DNA of 64,000 bases from Bimastos eiseni (Eukaryota; Annelida; Clitellata; Crassiclitellata; Lumbricidae), in NCBI GenBank assembly GCA_959347315.1, contig OY365807.1, positions 30,609,128 to 30,673,127 on the forward strand, written 5' to 3'. Positions 10,883-23,200 of this stretch are shown here, piece after piece (position 1 is the first letter of the stretch; each line of letters opens with the position of its first letter). The notes beneath the pieces are model-generated. The model had not been told where the DNA came from, made no database searches, and saw only the letters and a program-made list of their open reading frames with translations. The position numbers and the translations under genes were made by a program.

Positions 10883-11559
10883 ACTAGTATTGTCACAAGT
10901 GGTAGGTTGAACTGAAAGCCTATAGTCGAGATCTTTACAAGGAGTCTGTGCAGACGGGTCAGACCTACAATAGTTTATTATGGATGAAATAAGAAACTGG
11001 CATAGCTGAGATGCATTACAAACAACCAGATTTGAATTTTTATTAAAATTCCGCTAGGATTAGAAAATTGGATTAGGACAAGTTTGTCAGATGTCGGCTT
11101 CTTTTGGATTTGATTAGAATTGTAACTGTAATCAAGACCATTTATAGAGCGCCGTCGGTAGCACGCAACTTCTAGGCTGCTTTACATGACATGTATGATT
11201 TAAACTGGATTATATAAATTAGATTAGTTTGATTAGGTATAGTCGGCCTCATTTGAACATTCTTTTCTTTTTCTACACACAGATGCACTGGTGATGAGAA
11301 AGCAGAATTAGCGACTCCGGCTAAAGATCCGCGTAAGCAGCAGTTGCACGTGGTGCTAATCCGTCGTTTATTGGTTGCACATTGAACTAACTCTGCTCCG
11401 ACCTTTCACTGATGAACCAGGGTAGAAGTAATTGCTAGTCCATATTATAGTCATACTCGCAAAATTCAGCAAGACGGTTGACATTTAATGCAGAAAAACT
11501 GGTTAAACACTTGGAATGTATAAACAGTCTACACCTGATCAGAATGACTACAGACATAT

Positions 11560-11855
11560 TGCCTGAGTTCTGGCTTGCTGTATGTATTTGTTGGTTAATT
11601 CACAGGTTAATGATGGCAGAATTTTCAGTTTTCTTACACTTGTATATGCCTACATGAGATGCTAAAATTGCGTGTTCTAAAAATATCCAGAGTCATTCAG
11701 AGAAGAAGTAAGAGTTTCTACCTGAGGCCCATCTTGCTGTATGTATTTGTCGGTTAATTTAAGGGTTAATGATGGTAGAATTTGTAGTTTCTCTTAAATT
11801 TGTACACGAGATGCTCAAATTACACGTTCTAAAAATATCCAGACTTTTTCAGAGA
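11560..11855. repeat. Tandem direct duplication, unit about 165 bp
   Basis: Two degenerate units share the ordered blocks CTTGCTGTATGTATTTGT, GGTTAAT..A.GGTTAATGATGG and ATGCTNAAATT.C.TGTTCTAAAAATATCCAGA. It is non-coding. Confidence 0.6.
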
Positions 11856-11972
11856 TGATGTGCTCATTTTTTTAAAACGGACTCTGAAGATGTAGTTTAT
11901 AGTCACGACTCAGGATAGAAGTTCCTCCGTTGGATTATCCATCATAGGATGCCTGTATCTTGCAGCTGACTG

Positions 11973-12041
11973 ACTATGATTCAATCAATGAAACTTGATA
12001 TAGCGCCTCCTCGATACATCTACTCAGAGGCGCTCCAAGTG
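11973..12041 (-). repeat. LINE 3' tail
   Basis: The reverse complement reads GGAGCGCCTCTGAGTAGATG, then GAGGCGCTATATCAAGTTTC and ATTGATTGAATC. Confidence 0.65.
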
Positions 12042-12109
12042 AAACCTCGGCCAAAGCCAGATTTCAGAGTAGAATATAAATGGCATAGGCCTAGAGAGTT
12101 CCCAGACAA

Positions 12110-12420
12110 CAGCCGAATATATCCAAAACTATTGTCATATCACTCACCTATAGAACACACACATCAATCCTCTCAGCTCTTCAAAATCCAGCAAATTCGT
12201 TCAATGCATGCCTCTTTCACCCTCCGTCTCACAAGCATCTCCCGCCTTATACAACACAGCTGCTCTCACCCCTTTGGAAACCGGACCTTGACCTCCCATG
12301 GACTACCCTTTTAATAACGCATCTGATTCGACGCAGCACTCGTGAATAAGCAGATGCCCTGTGCTTCTTGGCTTTCGAGTGGCGCTTTGAAAATTATGAG
12401 ATTGCTTTGTGATGTGATTT
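12110..12420 (+). mobile_element. L2-like LINE 3' fragment
   Basis: Degenerate frames resemble the C-terminal part of the LINE at 1.9-5.6 kb (LFKIQQIRS...FTLRLTS). They lead into AATAAGCAGATGCCCTGTGC and GAGTGGCGCTTTGAAAATTATGAGATT, parallel to the 3' end of that LINE. It is truncated and inactive. Confidence 0.6.
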
Positions 12421-13429
12421 TGGTTTTTTTCCGATAACATTAGGCTTGCTATGGCGGTTTATTTGACTGATGTCTACGTTCTAGAAAAGAGAATTGCAGT
12501 TGTCTAATTTACTTTAAATTTTACTTGTACAGACTGTATACATCGGCAGTCTTGAATCAGCAGTTACATTTTAAACATAATACCTACAACATCCTACACT
12601 AGAGTCAATGACATATAGGCGTAACGTCAATTATTCGTTCTGTAAACAAATATAAACTCGTAACATTAAGTTCTAGCTGCAATAGCACAAAAATTTGTGT
12701 GGTCACTTTGGAAAGAACTGGTCTGAACGGAATACTCTCTTGCTTTAGACCATTAGACGTCATCGATTAGGCCTACGTTTATAGTAGGCCTATGCATGGA
12801 GACTCGGAGGTAGTCACTTTTTCTGTGTCGTAGTCTACAATATACAATCAGGAGTTTTCTCATAGTGATCGAGATCATAGCAATGAATTCTAATCGTAGG
12901 CCTAATAGTAATCTCTAAATGTTTTAAACGCCACTTGAAAGTCAAGCGCAGGACACCAGATTATTAACAAGCGCTGAGTCGAATCAGAGTGGTGTCAATG
13001 GGGTAGTCCAGATCTAATAGGTCCAGGTCCGGTAACCAGAGAGGCGAGAGGGGTCAAATCAACTGTTAAGGCGGGCGTCGTTTAGAGCGATTGTGGATTT
13101 CGGATAATCTCTGTTATGAAATGTTTAGGAGATGTAGATTTAGTGGGTAGGTGCTTGGGAGGGTCAGGAATAGGTTTCATTTTGTCTGCAAGGCTCTAGG
13201 ATGACGAGTTCTGTCTTGAAAGGGTTAAGAAAGAGGAGGGTGGATTCAGCTGGTTTGTTGATTTAGCATCGCTGTGGATTTACTTAGCTGGCATGCTCAT
13301 AAGCATCTGATAGTTCCATATATCAATAGGAGCCCGACAGTTTATAAGACGAGGTACGTGTATTGTCATTTTGAGGCCACGTTGGAGATAGTTAATAATT
13401 ACCGTCGTTCTTGTGGGCTGGGACTCATG
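12421..13429. other. Intergenic, nothing recognised
   Basis: AT-rich sequence with several GTAGGCCTA words. No coding or RNA feature is supported. Confidence 0.6.
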
Positions 13430-13700
13430 GTAGGCATATCGCAGCTTCACCCATCTCCGCCCGCCTCAGGCTTCTTTATCCTGCATTGATCAGGCTTTCC
13501 ACTGCAAACTGAAACGTCATCTCTTCCAAGAACTTACACTACCCGGTCTCTCCCGATCCCCGTTCCACTCTCGCCCTACACGACACCGCTTCAACAGCCA
13601 CTCTGTCCGTCTGGCTACCGGACCTGAATCTGTTGTGGACTACCCTTTGACCAATCCCAATGCTCGTGAACAAGTCGGTAGGCCTACTCTGCACTAAGCT
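13430..13700 (+). mobile_element. L2-like LINE 3' fragment
   Basis: CT-rich sequence carries a decayed C-terminal LINE segment (CAGGCTTTCCACTGCAAACTG..CGTCATCTCTTCC, read as a truncated K.HLF-type end) and CCAATGCTCGTGAACAAGTC, comparable to the other L2-like ends. It is broken by stops. Confidence 0.5.
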
Positions 13701-14130
13701 TTAGGTCTATAAGTTTGGATCTTACGATAAATCATTTATAGGCCTAACTGTGATCAGCACACTGTTGCAAGAATAACTTTATTGTCTGGAAACACTCTGA
13801 TTTTATAATCGATCAACGCACCGACAAAGTTCCAGACTGATAAAGACCGAACTTCTCATTCTCATTGCAACGTGTCATTTGTTAAAAGGGGAATGGGAAA
13901 CTTTCCTCGTTTGTTTCAATAAACCACGCACTGAAAAACTTTTGAATTTATATCATACATATTTACGATTAGAAATTACAATAACATGGAGGTGCATTTT
14001 TCCAATCGTTGCAAGTTCGTGTCTACAGATCTTGCTTGTCCCAACTTCCGCCATCAATGCAAATTGGGCCAATCTGTGTCAATCAGCATTAGGCCGCATA
14101 CATTAGGCCTAGGCCTACTGGTGACACTAG

Positions 14131-14290
14131 TCAGCGCAGATCTTGAGATTGTAAGCTTACAGAGCAACCGACCTTCTTTTGCGCAGATGAGCCTGAAGTG
14201 GAGTCATTCACGCAACCCATTTCGTAGACGGAACAGTTCTCAGAAGGTTTTATTTGAACTTCATCATCCCTATGGCTTCCAGATGAACAT
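14131..14290 (-). CDS. Receptor last exon: cytoplasmic tail and stop
   Basis: Acceptor TTTTAG lies just above 14290. The first A completes an Arg codon split with the previous exon. The tail is about 52 residues, rich in Ser, with SENCSVYEMGCV and ending SLQSQDLR before TGA at 14133-14131. No NPxY motif is visible and the single Tyr (VYEM) does not fit YxxPhi. Confidence 0.7.
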
Positions 14291-17200
14291 CTAAAATGGT
14301 TTAAAAAACTACGAATCAAATAAAAGCAGCAATTTATAATTACTACCCATGAGCTCGTTACGATAAACCTGTCTATAAGTCTACGTTTTGATCAAGACAT
14401 TTCTGAGACGTTAAATGAGCGATTAGTCTGGTTGCTGTAGATTGGTCGGCGCTCCCAAGAACTGATTTACGTCGACGCGATTGTTGACTTGACTGGAAGA
14501 ACCTATGCAAGGCAATGGCAAATGCCCCGAAAGCACCAGAAGATCTTGTAACAAGGGTTTGACATTAAACTTGACAACTTGAGATTGCATAATATCTTGT
14601 GGCGGTAGCCTACAAAGGTTAGATCGATCAGGCCTACGTCAAAACCCAGACTACGTCTTTGAATTTCCCGAGTACGGAACAATAGTGTGCTTTTGCAGCT
14701 CTAGGCCTATGATAGACAACCTCGCAAGATAACCAAATCCTACTACTTGGCCCAATACAGCTGTGTAGGCCTATATCTAAAAAAGGTTTTTATCGATGGT
14801 ATTCCGTTAGCCACCACGCACCAGAAGAAACATCTGGAAACAGAACTAGATAATAGCGGAGTATGAGACCGACCGAGAAAATATTCAAATATCTGAGGGA
14901 AAGCTTATATAACTAAGAAATTTATTAGTTTCTTTCAGGCATTGCTCTTCCAATAAGTTCACAAATCGCAATTGGTTATCGAGAGGTTTTGAATCAAGAC
15001 AGTTGTCAGACCGCTATCATAGTTTAGAAATCGATATAGGTTTAACCTTTATCGTTAGGCTCAGTTCATAAAGCCGAAAAAGCAGCTCCGAGAACATGCA
15101 GTGGTTTACGACAGTTTATCTACCTCTTTCGTCGTTTGACGACACATATAATCGCCACCATAGTAGCAACAACGATAACCATTGCTCCAATTGCAGCGCC
15201 GACATATATGAGGAAATCCCGTTCGAACAATTGGCCAAGTCTCTTTATAGACGACGCTGCTTCTCTTTCGTCACAGAAACCGCCAAGAAAGCCATTTGGG
15301 CATCTACAAGATAATGCCAGAAATTTCATAATAAAATCAGCAGAATTCATCGTTCACAGAATCTGCATGAAAGTCATATGGACGAATTTTCTGACAACAT
15401 CATATTATAGAAAGTTTGGCAAAGTCAATGAACTACGCCAAGGAAGATTGCTAATGATAATGAGAGTGTTAGTTGTCCCTCTAACCAAATTGCCAAGAAT
15501 ACAGATGAAAATACAGCAGCAGAAGACAATAGGGTTGAATGTATTATTAGTAGGCAACATTTTGATTGTTGCGGAGCATTGGTGGATGCTTAATGGGGCC
15601 ATCCAAGAAGGGCGATGCGTCATTTAGGCTCCAGTGACTTGTTTTTTACGACTTCCTTTGCGCCGTCCACTTTTTCACTTTTCCAATGCCAAATTCGCTC
15701 TCACGTTACGTCATGTACACGGTTTTAGGGACAAAGTTTTAGGAGACACCGCTTCCATCTAGATCTGGCTCCATTCTAATCACCTTCGAAATCACAACAA
15801 ATCGCTACATGCATCCCGAATACGATTAGGGCATAAGCCTACAGGTTTATTCTTGCCAGAATAAGACTTCGTTGAGTAGAAGGCTTATTGTATATTGTCA
15901 AATGAAGATATTAATTTGTGATTTCCACAGTCTGTTGAACTGTGGCTTCGAAATGTGCAAAAAGGCGTCTTCTGAAGATTATAAACGGTTTCATCCTTAC
16001 ACAAAGAATTAGCAGTCACAAACACACATCTCTACAAGTACATGTGATCATCAGATATCTCTCTTTCCTTCACTGCAACTTCAGATTATCGCCCCATTTT
16101 ACACGCCTCAACATGCTACCACCACCACCACCCGAAACTCCTGCCAACAAATCACTCCACTGGCCCAAATTACCTGAACGATTTACATACAATAGGCCTA
16201 CACTTCAATCCTCCCAACCCTAATAACCCAGTCAGATGTTCCCTATTTAAACTGGTTATTTTCCATCCAAACTCTGTTCCACCCTTCATTCACCACGTCC
16301 ATATAATTTGTAAACTGCCCATTGTCATAGCTGTAAATCCTTTTTGAACATATGCCCACCAAAATTAAGTAACAACCTTATCCATCCTAAGAACTCACTA
16401 AACACAAATTATTCACAAATCCAATAATGATTCTTCTTACTTTCACGTTCAAGTTATTGCATGTTGAAAAGCCGTGTAGCGTGGTAAATGGGGTGCAACT
16501 TCGAGACTTAATCTACTTCAGACATTTTACAGAATCTGACTTTTTATAGAATCTGCCTTGATTTTTCAGCTCCGTCCTATGCTCATTTACGTTTTGCAGA
16601 CTCAACTTAATTTTGGCTAGCTCAGAAGCGTCATTTTGTTCGGAGGATGTCATTGTCTCTTGTCGAGATATCGTTGTTGAGCGTTTCAATCGTCTGCGAA
16701 CCAGTTCTTCTTTCAGCATCTCTTTAGTGTGCTTCCATCTTCTTCCTGCTTGTCTCTTTGATCTTTGTAACCAGAATTCAGTAGGATAGCTTTTCCTTTC
16801 TGCGACTATTGGTCTTAAGTCAGATTTCACTTTTATTTTTATAAGGACCTACTCAATTTCTAGCGGCAATCAAAGAGAAACCCCGTTCTACGCAGCATAA
16901 TCCTATATCACAGTAGGAACCCAACCAATTAGCCTAACCTCTAATTATCTAACTTTTTTTCCTTTCATGCAATAACCTTATGTACCTCTTCGACGTTTCA
17001 ATTATCATCATCGTAAAGATGTTACCCTTTCGTTAGCTTTTGTTCTTGTGCCACCTCCTCGTATTTATATCATTTGCACAGTGGTGGTGTGGGCACTCTT
17101 TTGCCAGTCGCTCTTTTGACCGAGGCGCCATATCATCCACCCCATACGTATGTCCATCTAAGTGCTCAACATATAGGCATGGAGCCAAACTGACCGTGTC

Positions 17201-20200
17201 TGCCATCACCGAACTCCGTTGACGACTAAGCCTTGTTGGCATCGAAGGAATCACAATTACGAGCGCTAGACGCTTCAAAATTCTCCTTCAGAGAAGAGTG
17301 TTCTCACTTGTACAGTATTATAATCCGAACAGATAATTCATCTGGGTGTTTGTTTAACACTAACCAGCACTTATGAGGGGTCGCAATGGCCCCATAGCAT
17401 AATACACCGATTACATACCTGATAAAAGTCCAATAAGTATGCAAGTAATCACTACCCTATGGGAATATCGCCCAACAAGACAATGATGTGGTGGTTTAAC
17501 TGTTAAATAAGACGTCTTCAAGTTGGTCAAGTGCTTAGAACACTAACAAACACTTGACGAATCCGTTCCCGGTAAAGCAAGCTCCTCCATTTCTACACGG
17601 ACACGGGACGAATGTTGCAGTGACGTTTTGAAGATCAATGGAAGTGAGCTTTCCACGGATGGAAGGCGAAACGGAGAAGCCATCCTGTGTCGCGTGCCTC
17701 CCTGTAACAATATCCTCAGTCCTACACAGATATTCATATTTATACATGTGTATACTATTGATCCATTATAGTCAGGTCAATGTGGGCCAGGTGTCTACCA
17801 ACCACATTAATTGACATAGGGTCTACTGACTTGATTAATTGACCAGTGATATTTACCAGCAGGAGTTATAATTTAATTTCAGCTCAAGGTTGTGGTATGG
17901 TCGCCTGATGTGCGGCTATGGAGGATGAAGCAGCTCGTGGCGACAGGCCAGTTAAAGTATTCAGCGCTAGAGAGAAGGTAATCGAGAGCATGCGTAATCG
18001 AGAGCAGGCATCCACACGATTTTCTTCAAATAGTGTCATACTCAGCAAGATATAAGATACGCGAATCGAGGCCTACACATCCCGAAAGTAGGCGAGCGCC
18101 TCAATTAGCTTTGTCGGTGTGGCTAGATCTACGAAAACAATCTATTTGAAGGCGGGGATGGTAATTTAATATATTTAAAACTAGACGTTCGAAGTGCTGG
18201 TCCAAGACAAAGATTAAGTTGAGCTACAGGCTATTGATGTTGTTCTAATAATATATTCAGGTTTATTAGTTTCGTCGGACATGAATACAATCTATTTAAT
18301 TGCACAATGTGGGCGAGGATTGAATTTACAAGAAATAGGACTTGATCTAGCTGGGCCCGGCTTCTTTTGGATGCGCTGCAACGCCTGACTAAATCTTTGT
18401 CAACACAATAAATCCCACTCTTAGCACTCTACTATCTAATACCTTCATCGACATCAACTACATAGTACAACGCAACTGCATAACAACAATCGTTCAATTG
18501 TTTAATTATAATTGTTCAATTAAAGCGCGTTATCGATAGGTTATGTCAAGATTGTTTGTTGGCTTGATTTCAACAAGTTCTCAAGTTGAGCGAAAACCCA
18601 CGATGCTGTTCATGTAGATAGGCCTACCGAAGCACCGCTATAGACTAGTGGTAAACTTTGTTTGATAGCGCAGAAAGCGACTCTGATAAGGTTTAGAGTA
18701 ACCACTCTGCAACTTTTCAGTTGCAATAAAAATTCCAACCTGACCCCACCTCAATTGGTTTCAGTACTATGTGACCTATCTCAAGTCTCACTTTTATTAT
18801 CGCCGCTGCAAGTGATGCCATCCACGTTCAGGCTGTAGCCAGTTCGACAAAGACAGGTCACACGGTCAGATTTATTCTCGAGACAAATTTCACTGCATCC
18901 TCCTCTGTCATCGCCACATCTATTCGCACCTAAAACAACACAACATACCATTATGTAGCAGTGTTAAGTACCATAAAAGGTGTGACTCATGAAGAGAAAC
19001 CTCTGCATATTAATTGAAGAATTCAAAACTAGGCTGTCACGAGGCTCAATTTATTCTTCGTTTAAGACACACGAAATTCACACAAATCGCATCGCAGTCT
19101 AACAGTTCAATCACAAAATGACACAGGTCGCGTTACAATCCGACAAAACATGGTTACATTACGCTCACAAACAGATCCGACAAAGACGGTGTTGCAATCT
19201 GACATCGGTCACACAATCCGATAAAGCATTTGTCACATTCCGACAGGTTACATGATTTACATCGCAATCATACTCGTGACTCAGTTTGCGTTACAATCTG
19301 ACACGGGTCTCGTCACAATCCGACATAGTTTATTATTTTATTAGCATCTCCTGAATTCAGTAGGTATTGCCACCTGAACCGAAGACAGAAAAAGTGTTAA
19401 GTGTCATCGTTGAGGCGGCTACGCTCGGACAAATCTGCAACAAGAACCAGTAGAAGAGGAAGTGAAGAATTGAACCAACTTCGCCCAGAAGCGTTGATCA
19501 AATAGTTTGGCTTATATATATATCTATAGATATCTATATATATCTATATATATATATCTATATATACTATTATATAGTTACTAGTGAAACTTTACTTTAT
19601 AATAAACGATGCAAAAGATTATTAAACAGAAACGGCCACACACGCCGCGTCTCGGATTAGTTTCTGTTAAAGATGTGCTATACAAATTATCATTTCAATT
19701 ACAGAGGTGTAGAAGTATTGTACAGAAAGGCCAGGGGCTATAGAGTCCTTGCTTGAACTGAACATATTGCTGACCTTCAGGCTGCGCTGAATTGGAAAAG
19801 ACGATGAGTGGACCGATGATGTCAGTCTGGCTCGCCCCCACTCGGATTAATCCGTCGTTGGCATCGACCGTGAACCTAATGTCAGAGTCGTCTGTCCAGT
19901 AGACCCGATTCATTAATGTCGCTAACGAGCTAGAACGACCACTCTGCCTGCAACACCATCACACAACAATAATTAATCTGTATCACAAAAAGATTTTTTA
20001 ACTTTACGTGTAACCTTACATTTACAGGTCGTGAAAAATCGCCTTGTTAGGACATTTTAATTATCCGAATGGAGTCTTGCAGTTATTCCGAGCAGCTTGG
20101 TACCTATCCTCTCTACGATCTTAACTTAATGAGTCGTAGCCTTGTTAAAATTGACACATTTCACCAAAATACTAAGGTTCGTATCGTCTGGTGCCTAGAC

Positions 20201-23200
20201 GAACATGCACAACCCACACCTGTGTTATGAGTATCGTCCCTGTCTTTGTCATCGCTAGATCTATAGTTTGATGGTATCGGCGTAATGCTCTCGCATACTG
20301 CCGCTTGGTGGGAATTCAAACGGCGCCAGAGGCGTCCAGATAGGGGGGGGGGGGTCCGGAGGCAAAATGCCTCCAATTTCAGGTAGGGGGATGGTTTTTG
20401 AGTCTTAGGGAGGAATGGGGAATATCTTGCTCTCCTGACACATGGGACCGGGCGATTACCTCCATCACTCAGAGTGCGATTGATGCCCTGAACGGCGCTG
20501 TGATTGGCTATTCACCTAGACGATTTGGCCTTGCCCGCAAAGTTTTTATGCCCTTGAGGTATTTAGGCAACCGTACGGAGGGTTGCCAGAGTCACTTGTC
20601 GCCGACCGTCAGTGGCTGCAGCCAAACAGAAGCACCATAAGAAGTCACAGGAAGATAAGTAAACTCAGAGCGCCAGAGCGAACAGGCTGAAATACTTAGC
20701 ATGCTGGCACAACGACGGGAGTTCCATACTCAATCAACCGAGAATTATTTACATAATTGGTTCGATTGAACGAGTGGTTGCATTCGGTGCAGCTCTCTTC
20801 CCGTCCCATATCACGTGGCCTGGTGCACTTTTCGCTCGTGTACTTCACAATTATGCGAGAGTACGTGTCAGAAATTGTCATTTCTAAGAAAATTAACAGT
20901 TTGATGGCAGCATCTGCAGCGAAATCGAGCAGTGCCTTAATGTACTTGCCTGTGAAGAGTCAATTGATCAAAGTCTGGGTTGGTGGCCATGATTCTGTCT
21001 CCGATGACTGCATAGATCTTCCGATTCATTTGGTCAAGGAACAGATCAGTCGCACAATCGCTTTTGCTCAACGACATTAGTTTACAGCGACGTCCAGCCA
21101 AGTCACATGACCCAAGATGAGGATTTCCGCCGCAATCGGAATAGAAGAGCCGCCTATAAAACAATTAGAACAAATAATATCTCATTTACGAAGTCCCATC
21201 GGACAATAGTCAAACCAAAGTCGGTGAAGTCTCCATTAAATACTTTACCGATTAAAAATGAGCGCATTTGTTCATTATTGCTGCATTTATCGCATACTGC
21301 ATACTGTACATGACAGCGATGATCGTCCAAGTACTTTAGTTCACGATTGAGTCAAAGGAATTCAGAACAAGATAATCAACTATACATGAAAAATGATTTA
21401 AATCGTACTCCACTTTCACTCCACTAGTCGAAAACAGCTGCATACTTATTGTACTTGTAACAGGTATGTGATCGAAATATTATGCTATGGGGCCGTTGCG
21501 ACCCCTCATAAAAAATGCTTTATGCAGTTTGGGCAATTGTCCAGAACAAATAAGACAAGTCGGAAACAGAGTCGCCTATTCAGATGGTTACTGTGAGAGA
21601 ACTACATAGGCCTGCCAAATAGATTCAATATATTGGTGACTTCAGTTTACTGCATTCAAAGACACATTTGAGTTCAGAATTTTTATTGATAAAGACTGCC
21701 ATCTTCGACATTTGATTAAGATGTCCATTTTCAGGTATTTAAATCCCACAAAACAGGCGAATCTAACTTTTCTCTTGGATCAACGGCGATTGCTCTGGGC
21801 TTTTCCGTGACTCCAGACCCATCGTCACCAGTCAACACTGCTTGAGAAAACCCATCGATACTGGCGACTTCTATAGTGCCCTATGAACAATCAGACACAA
21901 AATGCTATTGTTGAAATTAAGAGAGACTAATGGTTCTACGTGAACCTGCTCATGAGGGGGAATTGTTCACAGCCTCCGTTAAGCATTTCTCCAGCGATCG
22001 GTCTACGGATAAGGGAACCTGAAGGTTGCGACTTTTAAAACCTTTTCAGGAAGTTCTGTACAACAGGGTTTCTTTCCTTGGAGGCGCATAGAAATTGAGA
22101 CGTGAAAGCCATTAAACGAATCACTAGTGTCTAGACCAACACCATAGACACGCAAACGGACAATTTATTAAAGTTCTGCCTCTCTGCATGCGTCGATACT
22201 CCCGACAGCCGTTGGTCTTAATCAAGCTATTCAGCACTATTTGAACCGCATTTGATTAAGATCCACTAGATAGTCACGCCTTTAGTGCCTCAGCGATGTG
22301 CTAAAGATACTCGCTAAACAAATTGTCTGCACACATGCATAGATCCTTGCGTGTACATAATAATATGCTTTAAATCAGTAACCGATCAAACCGACTCACC
22401 GCATTGTAGTCTACCCAGTAGATGTTTCTCGACAGCCAGTCAACTTCTAGGTCAGTCACTGTTGACGCAGTTGAAAACATGATTTCACTACAATGGAATT
22501 AACCTAATTAAATCAACTTCAGCACAGTGAAGAGAAATAATAATTTTTTTATTAATAAAATAGAGTCTGGTTGGCAGCAGAAACTCATAGTCAGGTAGCA
22601 GGACTATTTTCTTCATAGTGGAGTCGCTAAGAATAGAGGCCAGGGGAGGCAGATTTGATATGATGTGGGTAGGAGAGGGTCCACTGTATTTCCTTCATAA
22701 CCAAAAGATTTTTTAAAATAACAGTATAGGCCTACAATAATCATTTGCTGGCGACGATGCCGTCACAATCACGCAAAAGTGGTACTATTTAAAGCGGGAA
22801 GTCACCGGCTAGATCATGCATACAGTAGGTTGATGCATGTAAGTTTATGCAACGAATATCACGCCATGGGAAACTTCTCCTGCCGCGGAATGATTATAGC
22901 AAGCCGTCACCAGTGTTTGTGGTAATGCTGTTAACGCCTGGCGGCTCAGGTTATTTTTCAATGTAAAAAATATTTCAATTAAATAAATAATTTAAAAAAA
23001 CCGGGAGAAACACACGCCTCTGCGCCTCAATGGTGGCGATGCCACTGGGCTTATATAGCAGGTTAACAAGTGCAGCGTCGTTGCCAGAAGAAATCGTTTT
23101 GACCAATCGATTGAAATATTATGGGTATAGCTGTGCCGTGTCTACAACCTAAGTTCTGCTTTTCTAGAAGCAGGTTTATAGTCTGTTTTATTGCTTCGAT

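Larger units (their letters stand above)
10421..11972. other. Intergenic, LINE tail only
   Basis: No gene-like structure. A LINE tail lies at 10815-10882. Two related 100-bp segments at 11560-11690 and 11730-11850 (both with TTGCTGTATGTATTTGT, GGTTAATGATGG and TTCTAAAAATATCCAGA) form a direct duplication spaced about 165 bp apart. Confidence 0.5.

Noticed and set aside
15405..15623. Minus-strand frame with GNLV and TNTLIIISNL, superficially like GPCR helices 1-2
   Set aside because: Wrong spacing, no further helices and no splice support; the flanking receptor exons join in phase without it.
15136..15627. 163-codon plus-strand frame
   Set aside because: Antisense to the receptor transmembrane exon, which has strong domain and splice evidence; no homology in the plus-strand frame.
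20696..20881. Minus-strand Cys-containing frame in the receptor region
   Set aside because: It lies in the GC-AG intron; the exons on either side join in phase and restore the propeller, and this frame shows no EGF or YWTD pattern.
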